Assembly (NCBI GenBank): GCA_022640915.1 | Contig: JALCCT010000012.1 | Coordinates: forward strand, 1 to 36,748 | DNA: 36,748 nt | Reading direction: 5' to 3' | Source: Bifidobacterium sp. | Lineage (GTDB): Bacteria > Actinomycetota > Actinomycetes > Actinomycetales > Bifidobacteriaceae | Shown here: positions 1 to 8,432 of the stretch, piece after piece | Numbering within the stretch: position 1 is the stretch's first letter | Layout of the letters: each line of letters opens with the position of its first letter | Program-made: the position numbers and the translations under genes | The notes under the pieces: generated by a model | The model's database searches: none | What the model saw: the letters and a program-made list of their open reading frames with translations, nothing else | Told to the model about the DNA's origin: nothing

Positions 1-920
1 AGGATGCGGTGCAGACCGCCAAGGCCTTCGACGCGGGCGTGGACTTCACCGGCGTCGTGCTCTCCAAGCTCGATGGCGACGCCCGCGGCGGCGCGGCGCT
101 TTCGGTCGCCAGCGTGACCGGCAAGCCGATTCTCTTCGCCTCGAACGGCGAGGGCCTCAAGGACTTCGAGGTGTTCCACCCCGACCGTATGGCCTCGCGC
201 ATCCTCGATATGGGTGACATTCTTACTCTGATCGAGCAGGCGCAGAAGCAGTTCGACGAGGAAGAGGCCAAGAAGGCCGCGGAGAAGATGTCGAAGGGCA
301 CCTTCGGCCTTGACGATTTTCTCCAGCAACTGCAGCAGGTGCGCAAGCTCGGCTCGATGAAGAGCCTGCTGGGTATGATCCCCGGCATGGCACAACACCG
401 CAAGGAGCTTGAGCAATTCGACGAGCATGAGATCGACCGCACGGAGGCCATCATTCACTCCATGACGCCAGCCGAGCGTCGCGATCCCTCCATCATCGAC
501 GGCTCGCGCCGCGCGCGCATCGCTTATGGCTCCGGCACCACCGTCTCCGCGGTTAACGGACTCTTACAACGTTTCGAACAGGCCGCAAAGATGATGCGCC
601 GCATGTCGAACAATGCAGGCATGGGCGGCATCCCCGGATTCGGCGGCCCTGCTGCCGGATCCGGCAAAAAAGGCGGCAAAAAAAACAAGAAAAAACACTC
701 CAAATCCGGCAACCCGATGAAGCGCGAGGCTGAGGAGAAAGCGTTGCGCGAGCGTCTTACCGGCAAGGGCAGCGCCCAGTCCGGCGGCTCAGCCTTCTCA
801 AAGAAGCCGCAGAATCCTGCGCTCCCCGCAGACCTGCAGGAAGCGCTGAATGTCGCAGCCGAGGGCGGCGAGCCATTACCGCCGAATCTGGGCGGCGGTC
901 TCTCCGGCCTGTTCGGATGA
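1..920 (+). CDS. ffh: Signal recognition particle GTPase Ffh (SRP54), 5' truncated by window edge
   Basis: The reading frame is already open at the window start, so only the C-terminal part of the protein is present (about 305 residues). It begins with the end of the NG GTPase domain: DAVQTAKAF followed by the G4-type VLSKLDGDARGGAALS. The methionine-rich M domain follows (FLQQLQQVRKLGSMKSLLGMIPGM, written here in pieces: FLQQLQQVRKLG, SMKSLLGMIPGM, AAKMMRRM), which in this family binds 4.5S RNA and signal peptides. The tail is unusually basic and Gly-rich (GKKGGKKNKKKHSK) and ends SGLFG. Ffh targets nascent membrane proteins to FtsY and the Sec translocon. The stop codon overlaps the ATG of the next gene (ATGA), so the two are probably co-translated. 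The family call is very secure. Confidence 0.97.
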   Translation, partial: DAVQTAKAFDAGVDFTGVVLSKLDGDARGGAALSVASVTGKPILFASNGEGLKDFEVFHPDRMASRILDMGDILTLIEQAQKQFDEEEAKKAAEKMSKGTFGLDDFLQQLQQVRKLGSMKSLLGMIPGMAQHRKELEQFDEHEIDRTEAIIHSMTPAERRDPSIIDGSRRARIAYGSGTTVSAVNGLLQRFEQAAKMMRRMSNNAGMGGIPGFGGPAAGSGKKGGKKNKKKHSKSGNPMKREAEEKALRERLTGKGSAQSGGSAFSKKPQNPALPADLQEALNVAAEGGEPLPPNLGGGLSGLFG

Positions 921-2047
921 TTTCGTGGCTGCTGCCAGCAGCGCTCCTCATCGTCGCAGCTTGGGCTGCGCTGCGTTTCCTTCCCGCCGGAACTGAGGCG
1001 CGCGGCGTGTTGCCGTATCTGATTGCGCTTACGCCTTTTTCTTGGATTCCAGCCGCAGCAATCGCCGTATGGACGTTGGCTGCGCAGCAATGGTGGGTGG
1101 CATGTGTCGGCTTTGCGCTCACCGCGCTAATCGCCGCTATCGAGCGGCAGACGTACCACAACACGGCTGTGAGCCCTGCCACTGCGAATGCCGAAAACAC
1201 CACCGCCATACAAGTGATGACGCTCAACTGCCGTTACGGACGTGCCAGCGCACAGGCGATCGTGCAGATGGTGCGCCGCGAGCACATCCAGGTGTTGGCG
1301 TTGCAAGAGCTTAGTGAAGATCTTGTCGGCCGTCTCAACGATGCAGGACTACGCGAGACGCTTGCCTATTGCAGCATCGGAACTCCTACGAATGATGACA
1401 ACGGCGGATTCAATGGCGTGTGGTCGCAGCTGAAGCCCACGCAGACCAGTTCTTCAAGCGTCGCGATTCCGGGCGCCGAAGTCCCCTGCCTGACGATCGC
1501 AATCGGTGGGAACAGCACTATGCAAAACGCAAGCGTGACCACGCTCACGGTCGGTGGATACGAAGACCAGCAAAATCGCCATACGTCGCAGGCCAGTACG
1601 ATTCGATTCTTCTCAGCGCACCCCAAATCGCCCATGCGTGGCACTAGGCAATGGTCGGCGGGTGTCATAGGGCTTGCCCGGTTGCTATCCGATGCGCCGA
1701 ATCCGGCCATGCCAGATGCACATGCGGCAAGGCATGATGCCTCAGATATAGGCCAGAAGGCCAAGGCCACCGTGATCATGGGCGATCTCAATTCGCATAT
1801 CGACCATCCCAGTTTCCGTCGGTTGTTGCGCGCAGGATTCCAAGATGCCAACAGGCAAGCCCCTAACGGCTCGGTCGCCTCGTTCCCAAGATTCCTGCCA
1901 TGGCCACGGATCGAACTCGATCACATCCTGACGGCGCCAGCCAACATCATTTCAGCGACCGGCGCGCACGCCGAACAGATCCCCGGCAGTGACCACCTCG
2001 CCTTGACCGCTACCGTGCATGTGCAATCAGCACCATTTACTCAGTGA
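917..2047 (+). CDS. Membrane-anchored endonuclease/exonuclease/phosphatase (EEP) family protein
   Basis: This 376-residue protein has an N-terminal membrane part (hydrophobic stretches at about residues 2-20, 34-58 and 59-75) followed by an EEP fold. Visible EEP landmarks are VMTLNCRYG (start of domain, metal-ligand Asn), LALQELSED (catalytic Glu), MGDLNSHIDHPSFRRLL (the GDxN motif) and the terminal GSDHLAL (SDH motif). The family includes nucleases, sphingomyelinases and inositol phosphatases, so the substrate is open. The topology would put the catalytic domain next to the membrane. The start ATG overlaps the ffh stop. The gene ends 11 bases into the convergent GH65 gene. No substrate-specific residue pattern was recognised. 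Confidence 0.85.
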   Translation: MISWLLPAALLIVAAWAALRFLPAGTEARGVLPYLIALTPFSWIPAAAIAVWTLAAQQWWVACVGFALTALIAAIERQTYHNTAVSPATANAENTTAIQVMTLNCRYGRASAQAIVQMVRREHIQVLALQELSEDLVGRLNDAGLRETLAYCSIGTPTNDDNGGFNGVWSQLKPTQTSSSSVAIPGAEVPCLTIAIGGNSTMQNASVTTLTVGGYEDQQNRHTSQASTIRFFSAHPKSPMRGTRQWSAGVIGLARLLSDAPNPAMPDAHAARHDASDIGQKAKATVIMGDLNSHIDHPSFRRLLRAGFQDANRQAPNGSVASFPRFLPWPRIELDHILTAPANIISATGAHAEQIPGSDHLALTATVHVQSAPFTQ

Positions 2048-5000
2048 CATTCACGAATGAACCGTCGCCATCGTCGAGCGGCTGCGCGCGCACGCCTTCA
2101 GGAGTCACCGTGACGCCAATAGGTGTGCCGTGCGCCGACACCCTAAATGACATCGATTCCCAGCCTTGCGGCAGCCTGGGCGAAAATGTGAGCTTACCGT
2201 TGCGTTCGCGAAGCCCGGCGAATCCTTCGACCAAGGCCAGCCAGATGCCGCCGGCAGATGCCAGGTGCACTCCGTCGGAGGTGTTGCGGTGCAGATTGGC
2301 CAGATCGGCGAACAGTGCCTCCCGGAAGTACTCGTTCGCGAGCTCCCGCTGGCCGACTTCTCCGCCCACGATGCTCTGGATCGCCGCTGAAAGCGTGGAG
2401 TCGCCCGTGGTGATCCGGTCATAGTACGCATAATCCGCCGCCTTGAGCAGCTTCGGGAATTGATCGTCGAGCAGCAACAAGGCCATGACCACATCAGGCT
2501 GCTTGACGATCTGCTTGCGGTAGATCTCCAACGAATGGTAATGCAGCAGCAGCGGGCGCGCCTTGAGATGTTTGGAATCCCATTGTTCGCGGTTGAGGAA
2601 GTCCACGTCCTGCGGATGGATGCCCAGTCGCTCGTCGAAGGGGACGAACATGTGATCGGCGCGCTGCTTCCAGATCGCCATCTCGTCCTCACCCAGATTG
2701 AGTCGATCAGCTACAGCTTGGAAGACGCCCACGTTGGATTGCCTCAGCCGCTGCATCCTCGAGTAAGCAGCCGCTAGATTGAACCTTGCCATGGTATTCG
2801 TGTAGAAGTTATCGTCGACGAGTGCCGAATACTCGTCCGGACCGGTCACGCGGTGGATGTGGTACTTGCCATCGTTGTCCACAAATCCGATGCTCGCCCA
2901 CATGCGCGCAGTCTCGACGAGAATGTCGATGCCCTGCAAGTAGAGGAACTGCATGTCATCACTCACGGACACATACTGCTCGACCGCATAGGCGATGTCG
3001 GCGTCGATGTGGTATTGGGCGGTTCCGGCCGGGAAATACGCCGAAGCCTCCTCGCCATTAATGGTGCGCCACGGGAAGAGCGCTCCGTCGAGGTTGAGCA
3101 CAGCCGCACGGCGCCTAGCCGCAGGAAGCATCCTGTAACGGTATTCCAGTGCCTTCCGGGCCTTCGCTGGATCGGTGAAGACGAGGAAGGGCAGCACATA
3201 GATCTCAGTATCCCAGAAATAGTGACCGCCGTAGCCGGTGCCGCTGAGCCCCTTGGCTGAGATACCGTTGGGAACGGACGCGCAGGACTGCGCCATCTGG
3301 AACAGCTCCCAACGTATGGCCTGCTGCACGCGCCCGCCATCAGGCACGTCAACTTTGATATCCGAACGCCGCCAGAAGCGGGTCAGCCAGGCATGCTGTT
3401 TGCGCACGGCCTTGGCTGCGTCTGGAGCGGCATATCTCCCCAGCGTCTTACGACAGGCGAGAACTAGCTGCTCGGCATCTTGCGGCACCCGGGTCATCGC
3501 CACGAGCCCGCCAGCGACTCCTCGCGGCTCAAGCGCAAAATTGTGGTATGCGGCATAACGCACGACCGACACCTTCGTATCCTCGCCGAGATAGAACCTC
3601 CACCGGGTCGAATTCGTGCGCTGCCCGTTGACATACTGCCGCAATCCGACAGCCATCATGAGACGTGAATTCTGGCAGCGGTACACGTCGACGTTGTCTG
3701 ATTCGCAGAGCGTGGGAGCGATCTGTGTCAAAGGGTGTTGCGCTGCAACAGGCTGAGTTGCCCCGCTTTGCGATATAGAACGACGATCCATCGCCCCTCC
3801 GCGCATGCGCTTGTTTGAAGTCCCGCTGATGTCATGCACCACGCGTTCGATGCCGGTGCGGGGCACACGGCTTTTGCGTGGGTCATCCAGCGCCACCTCT
3901 TCGCCCAGCAGGACATTCAAACGCCCTTCGATCTCCAGCGACGAGCCCGACAGGCCCTTCGTAACGATTTCCAAGGTGATCACCGCCAGGCTCGGCTCAA
4001 ACAGGCATGCCATCCGCGATGTCTTTACTGTCAACGAGCGCCCGGGCCCTACGACGTAATCCTGCCGGATCGTCGATATGCCGCCCCGCATATCGATCTC
4101 CTGGGTGGTTGTCGATAGATCAGCGTCGATGGCATAGCCGTCGAGGAAGATATGGAAATCCGAGGCGTCGGGCACGCCTTGGATCTGCTGATCGACCCTG
4201 GCCAGTCCATACGAGTTCTCAGGGTAAGTGATCCACGAATTCTCGTGGAAGCCGCTGAGAAAGGTGCCATTGCCGAGCACGCGCTCGCTTGCCCCAGCAC
4301 CGCGCATCCCGATGGTGCCGTTTGCCACGCTGAACAACGTACCGCTGTCATCTCCGGGCCGCTTGCGTTCTACAAAACGCCACGGGTCAATGGGGTAAGT
4401 GTCGGAGCGCAGCGGATCCTCCCCTGCTTTCGCCAAGCGTTTGGCCTCGGAGGAGGTATTGCTGTCGATGACCTCAACGAGATTGTTGACGACGATATCA
4501 GCGCCGGCGCTGAAGAGCGCCTTCTCGCCGACGCCGCGATTCACCCCTACAACAAAGCCGAAATTGCCTGCTCTGGCAGCTCTGATGCCCGAAATAGCAT
4601 CTTCGAATACCGCAGTCTCGTCGACGTCCGCATGTAACAGCTGAGCGCCGTAGAGGAAGGTATCCGGTGCAGGCTTGCCACGCAGGCCATGGTGCGCCCT
4701 GACTTCGCCGTCCACGACCTCGTCGAAGAAACGTATGATGCCGGCGCGCCGGAGCACTTCGCGAGCATTGTTCGAGCTGGAGACGACCGCTAGCCTGGTT
4801 CCCGCGGCCGCATAATGCCGCAGCACGTCGACCGTGTCATCATATGGCTCGATGCCGCGCTCCTCGAGCAGCCGCTCAAAGATAGCATTCTTGCGGTTGC
4901 CAAGGCCGCACACCGTTTCTGTACCGGGATCGTCCTGCGGGTCGCCTTGGGGCAGCGTTATGCCGCGGCTTTCGAGCATCGCCGCTACACCGTCATAGCG

Positions 5001-5162
5001 CGGCCGGCCATCGACGTATTGGAAATAATCCTTGTCAGTGTAGGCAATGGCATCCTCGGGCAAAACCTCGTCGAAAAGATCCTGCCACGCCTGCATGTGC
5101 AGCACCGTTGTCGGCACCAGCACGCCATCGAGATCGAATAGGACAGCCTGTATGTTCCGCAT
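2037..5162 (-). CDS. Beta-phosphoglucomutase / GH65 glycoside phosphorylase fusion protein
   Basis: A 1041-residue two-enzyme fusion. Residues 1 to about 230 are a HAD beta-phosphoglucomutase: FDLDGVL with nucleophile/acid Asp10 and Asp12, VVSSSNNA (motif II), KPAPDTF (motif III Lys) and FEDAISGI (motif IV). From about residue 255 a GH65 enzyme follows, with an N-terminal beta-sandwich and an (alpha/alpha)6 barrel: GHYFWDTEIYVLPFL near 647, TGPDEY with the predicted general acid Glu777, and GVHLASAGGIWLAL. GH65 phosphorylases (maltose, kojibiose, nigerose, trehalose types) release beta-glucose 1-phosphate, which beta-phosphoglucomutase converts to glucose 6-phosphate, so the fusion joins consecutive steps in the cytoplasm. 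It is the last gene of the sugar operon but has its own 235-bp upstream gap. Disaccharide specificity cannot be read from sequence. Confidence 0.93.
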   Translation of the reverse strand: MRNIQAVLFDLDGVLVPTTVLHMQAWQDLFDEVLPEDAIAYTDKDYFQYVDGRPRYDGVAAMLESRGITLPQGDPQDDPGTETVCGLGNRKNAIFERLLEERGIEPYDDTVDVLRHYAAAGTRLAVVSSSNNAREVLRRAGIIRFFDEVVDGEVRAHHGLRGKPAPDTFLYGAQLLHADVDETAVFEDAISGIRAARAGNFGFVVGVNRGVGEKALFSAGADIVVNNLVEVIDSNTSSEAKRLAKAGEDPLRSDTYPIDPWRFVERKRPGDDSGTLFSVANGTIGMRGAGASERVLGNGTFLSGFHENSWITYPENSYGLARVDQQIQGVPDASDFHIFLDGYAIDADLSTTTQEIDMRGGISTIRQDYVVGPGRSLTVKTSRMACLFEPSLAVITLEIVTKGLSGSSLEIEGRLNVLLGEEVALDDPRKSRVPRTGIERVVHDISGTSNKRMRGGAMDRRSISQSGATQPVAAQHPLTQIAPTLCESDNVDVYRCQNSRLMMAVGLRQYVNGQRTNSTRWRFYLGEDTKVSVVRYAAYHNFALEPRGVAGGLVAMTRVPQDAEQLVLACRKTLGRYAAPDAAKAVRKQHAWLTRFWRRSDIKVDVPDGGRVQQAIRWELFQMAQSCASVPNGISAKGLSGTGYGGHYFWDTEIYVLPFLVFTDPAKARKALEYRYRMLPAARRRAAVLNLDGALFPWRTINGEEASAYFPAGTAQYHIDADIAYAVEQYVSVSDDMQFLYLQGIDILVETARMWASIGFVDNDGKYHIHRVTGPDEYSALVDDNFYTNTMARFNLAAAYSRMQRLRQSNVGVFQAVADRLNLGEDEMAIWKQRADHMFVPFDERLGIHPQDVDFLNREQWDSKHLKARPLLLHYHSLEIYRKQIVKQPDVVMALLLLDDQFPKLLKAADYAYYDRITTGDSTLSAAIQSIVGGEVGQRELANEYFREALFADLANLHRNTSDGVHLASAGGIWLALVEGFAGLRERNGKLTFSPRLPQGWESMSFRVSAHGTPIGVTVTPEGVRAQPLDDGDGSFVNVTE

Positions 5163-5311
5163 ACTCTATGAGGTTTCCTTTCCCGCGACTTCTTATGAAT
5201 TACAAGACTTTACTCATCCTATATTTCCATCCGCTATTGCCTTCCACTCTCGGATGAAGCTTGACAGGCATTGGACGCTCTGTGCCTTCACGCGTAGGGC
5301 AAGCAGAGCCA

Positions 5312-5326
5312 GCACGGAATCCGTGC
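5312..5326. repeat. Perfect 7-1-7 palindrome in the gap upstream of the GH65 fusion
   Basis: GCACGGAATCCGTGC reads as two 7-base arms around one base. It lies about 150 bp upstream of the fusion-gene start and 72 bp downstream of the debranching-enzyme stop. It could be a regulator site for a promoter internal to the sugar operon or part of a transcript hairpin. The rest of the 5163-5397 gap holds no reading frame that I can support. Confidence 0.4.
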
Positions 5327-5397
5327 CGGGCGCGACATGAAGAGGCGGAGCCGAAGCGCAGCAGCCGCTCTGCCGCAAGGCGAAAAAAGCCATGCGG

Positions 5398-7467
5398 TCA
5401 TGCCCTATACTCGATACGCCTCCCGGCAATTTCGATACTCCCGAAGTCCGGCGTTGGCATATGCTCAGCTGTAATAAACGTCTCGCCATTGCCATCGATA
5501 AGGGGTTGCATATCCAGCATTGTCCTCAACACTGCGATGGATGACGCCGCCGACCATGACTGAGGATGGCAAGCGGCAGGGTATGGCATCACGCCCAGCT
5601 CAGGATCATCTCCTGAATACAGTTCCGGGACCTGATAGTCGAAGTGCTCGGCCGCCCGTAGCAGCTGGCGCGCCACAGCGAGCGCTTCGTCGCGATATCC
5701 TTCCACAGACAGACCAAGCATCGCGATAGCGCTGTCGTGCATCCATACGGATCCGCAATGGTAGCTCAGCGGCGAATAGCCTGAATTGCTCCTGCTCAAC
5801 GTTCGGATGCCATAGCCGCTGAGCAGGTCAGGGCTCATCAGCCGAGCGACGACATCGCCGACACCCCGGCGATCAAGTATGCCAGTTCCCAGCAAATGGC
5901 CAATATTGCTTGTCAGGGAATCGACAGGACGCTTTTCGTTGTCCAAGGCGATTGCCGGATAGCGCCCTTCCGAGTCTTCCACCCAGAAGCAATCGTTGAA
6001 ACGGGCTTTAAGCCTCGCGGCCCACACACGGGCCTCCTCGAAGCCCGGCTTGCCGAAACGCTCGAGAATTCCCGCCCCTATCATGGCCGCCTGATAGGCG
6101 TATCCCTGCACTTCGCACAGGGCTATGGGTCCTTGCGCAAGGCTCCCGTCGCGCCAGCGGATGGAATCCCCCGAGTCTTTCCATCCTTGGTTGCTCAGGC
6201 CATGGCCCGCGCGATCGATATACTCAAGAAAACCGTCGCCATCGGCGTCTCCATAACGCATCATCCAAGTCAGCGCAGCCTGAAGATTGCCAAGCAGCGG
6301 CTCGACATGCGAATCCGGCATGCCCCAGGCGCGTGCCTCGCCCAGCAGGATGATCCACAGCTCAGTGGCATCCAACGTGCCATAATACAGCGGCGGCAGG
6401 CGCATGGCGTCCTCGCCGAAAACCCCTTGCGTTTCCAAGGTTTCCGCGCGCAGCTCATGCATGATTTTGCCGGGGTCCGCGTCGGTTTCGCGGTTCGTGG
6501 CGCTTGCCTGGAAATGCGCGAGCGTGCGCAGCGTGCCTTGCGCGAGTTCGGTGTCCAACGGAAGTATGAATCTCGCCGCCCAGAGCGAGTCGCGCCCGAA
6601 CAACGTGAAGAACCACGGCGCACCGGCCGCAAGGAACTGGTCGTCAGGCAATGAGGGAATCGCCATGCGCAGGCCGTCGAGATCGTCCAAAGAGCGTTTG
6701 ACCCATCGAGCGAGCCGGATGTCCCCACCCTCGATGCACACGTCTCCCCATGGTCGTCGCTCGGGAGCTGCGACGACCGCGTCTGTGCTTGATGAAGCAC
6801 AGACCGACCATCGCATCGAGGCGGAGCCTTGCGCGGGGATATGGACCTGCCAAGACAGTGACACGACATTGCCTGCGATCGAAGCATGCCCCTGCTCGGC
6901 GGTTATTCGGGCGTTCATGCTCCGGCATGAGAGGCTAACTCCGCCAGCGTTAGGGCGGATGTCAACAAGCCCTTGCCGCAACGCCTGTGATGGCGTACCG
7001 CCCTTGATCTCCTGCATCGAAGACATGTCAACGGTGATATCGAGCCGGATCGGCAGGTCAAGCACGTGGGCAAGGCCGTTCTCTATGACAATAGTCTCGT
7101 CCATTCCGCTGTGGCCGATAGCACGTTCAACACGCATACGCACACGCGGATCCACGCTTGCCAAGTCAATGCCGCGCAGCAAAAGAGCTGTTAAGCTACG
7201 CCGCGAGTCTGCAGCCGACCAGCTGATCGGGGTGGGTACCTCATCAGCCACCGTGGGGACGATGGAGGAGATAAGCCGCACATCTGCCACATAGAATCCG
7301 CACAGCGATCTACCGTCGACCGAGCCATCGGCATTGGACCAGAATTGTGCCGGGGCGCACACCAGCGGATTCATGTCATGCATCCATGGCTGGCGCGGTG
7401 TCTCGTTTCGCGTTTTTGGCCTGCTGGACTGGTTGGTCATCGCTGATTCGGTAGTCGCTGAATTCAT
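5398..7467 (-). CDS. Amylo-alpha-1,6-glucosidase / glycogen debranching-type protein
   Basis: About 689 residues. The N-terminal third matches the bacterial/archaeal debranching-enzyme N-terminal domain (WSNADGSVDGRSLCGFYVAD, RGIDLAS). The C-terminal (alpha/alpha)6 catalytic domain shows PWFFTLFGRDSLWAAR near residue 290, KIMHELRAET, YGTLDATELWI, and YSPLSYHCGSVWMHDSAIA. Such proteins hydrolyse alpha-1,6-glucosyl branches in the cytoplasm; here it lies between a sugar ABC transporter and a GH65 phosphorylase, suggesting that it trims imported alpha-glucosides before phosphorolysis. The start at 7467 is preferred because GGAG lies six bases upstream; an ATG at 7479 in the same frame has no clear Shine-Dalgarno sequence. 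Exact substrate unknown. Confidence 0.88.
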   Translation of the reverse strand: MNSATTESAMTNQSSRPKTRNETPRQPWMHDMNPLVCAPAQFWSNADGSVDGRSLCGFYVADVRLISSIVPTVADEVPTPISWSAADSRRSLTALLLRGIDLASVDPRVRMRVERAIGHSGMDETIVIENGLAHVLDLPIRLDITVDMSSMQEIKGGTPSQALRQGLVDIRPNAGGVSLSCRSMNARITAEQGHASIAGNVVSLSWQVHIPAQGSASMRWSVCASSSTDAVVAAPERRPWGDVCIEGGDIRLARWVKRSLDDLDGLRMAIPSLPDDQFLAAGAPWFFTLFGRDSLWAARFILPLDTELAQGTLRTLAHFQASATNRETDADPGKIMHELRAETLETQGVFGEDAMRLPPLYYGTLDATELWIILLGEARAWGMPDSHVEPLLGNLQAALTWMMRYGDADGDGFLEYIDRAGHGLSNQGWKDSGDSIRWRDGSLAQGPIALCEVQGYAYQAAMIGAGILERFGKPGFEEARVWAARLKARFNDCFWVEDSEGRYPAIALDNEKRPVDSLTSNIGHLLGTGILDRRGVGDVVARLMSPDLLSGYGIRTLSRSNSGYSPLSYHCGSVWMHDSAIAMLGLSVEGYRDEALAVARQLLRAAEHFDYQVPELYSGDDPELGVMPYPAACHPQSWSAASSIAVLRTMLDMQPLIDGNGETFITAEHMPTPDFGSIEIAGRRIEYRA

Positions 7468-7526
7468 GCCGCACTCCATTCAATAGTCATCTCAATGGTC
7501 GTTTGCTGCCGCCCGTATGCGCCGGG

Positions 7527-8432
7527 CTATTCCTTGGTGGCGCCTTCGGACACGTTCATGATCCTCTTCTGGAAAATGAAGAACATGATCGCGACCGGCA
7601 GCGTCATGATGACCGCCGAGGCGAGTTTGAGTGGGTACTGATTACCTTGGCTCAGCTGCCCGCTAGCCAGCGAGGCGACGCCTTTGGTCAGCGTGGTCAG
7701 CGACGGGGACTGCGTCGCGATAATGAAATGCGACAGCTCGTTCCACGATCCTTGGAACGACAGAATCACGATCGTGACCAATGCGGGTCTGGCCATCGGT
7801 AACACGATCGACCAGAAGATGCGGAACGGTCCTGCCATGTCGATCATCGCCTGCTCCTCGACGCTGCGCGGAATCGATTCGAAGAAGTTCTTCATGATGA
7901 ATACGCCTGTGGCATCGACCAGCAGCGGCAGCACCATAGCAGCATAGGTGTCGTAGATGCCCAGGTACTTGATGATGAGGAATTTCGGGATCATCAGCAC
8001 CACCGAGGGCACGCTCATCACGGCAACCAGCATGCCGAACACGAAGTTGCGGCCCATGAATCGCAGTCTGGAAAGCGCGTATCCGGCCAACGAATCGAAG
8101 AAAGCCCTGCCCAGCGTCACAAACACCGTGACGATGACGGAGTTCCTGAACCACACCGGAAAGTCCGAATGCAGGAACAGCCGCTGGTAGGCGGCGCTCG
8201 TCCATGTCGCCGGGATGAGCGAGACCGGGTTGTTGGAAGCATCCGCCTCAGTTTTGAACGAAGTGGATATCTGGATGAGGAATGGCATGATATAGATGAC
8301 TGCCATTGCGACCAGCAGCAGATAGACGAGCCATCCGCTTTTGGTCGTTGCACGAATTCGCCTGGCCACCTTCGCAGCGAAGGAATCCTGCCGCCCAGCG
8401 ACAGTCTTAGCTTGATGCTCCGTCTGCTCCAT
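7527..8432 (-). CDS. Carbohydrate ABC transporter permease, MalG type
   Basis: A 301-residue inner-membrane permease of the binding-protein-dependent CUT1 type. Six hydrophobic segments are visible, starting with WLVYLLLVAMAVIYIMPF. The EAA loop that docks the ATPase reads EQAMIDMAGPFRIFWSIVLP. The start ATG at 8432 shares its A with the TGA of the upstream permease (TGATG), and AAGGAGG lies seven bases before it; a GTG one codon upstream is less well spaced. It should pair with the MalF-type permease and the lipoprotein encoded just upstream. No transport ATPase is encoded in this locus, so a shared MsiK-type ATPase elsewhere is likely, as is common for actinobacterial CUT1 systems. Confidence 0.93.
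   Translation of the reverse strand: MEQTEHQAKTVAGRQDSFAAKVARRIRATTKSGWLVYLLLVAMAVIYIMPFLIQISTSFKTEADASNNPVSLIPATWTSAAYQRLFLHSDFPVWFRNSVIVTVFVTLGRAFFDSLAGYALSRLRFMGRNFVFGMLVAVMSVPSVVLMIPKFLIIKYLGIYDTYAAMVLPLLVDATGVFIMKNFFESIPRSVEEQAMIDMAGPFRIFWSIVLPMARPALVTIVILSFQGSWNELSHFIIATQSPSLTTLTKGVASLASGQLSQGNQYPLKLASAVIMTLPVAIMFFIFQKRIMNVSEGATKE

Noticed and set aside
757..1227. Long minus-strand frame opposite the ffh 3' end and EEP 5' end
   Set aside because: It is the Arg/Ala/Ser-rich shadow expected opposite GC-rich genes; the plus-strand genes have clear motifs.
5385..5397. AT-rich GAAAAAAGCC stretch after the debranching gene as an intrinsic terminator
   Set aside because: The T-run lies inside the possible loop and the stem has a mismatch; it does not have terminator geometry.
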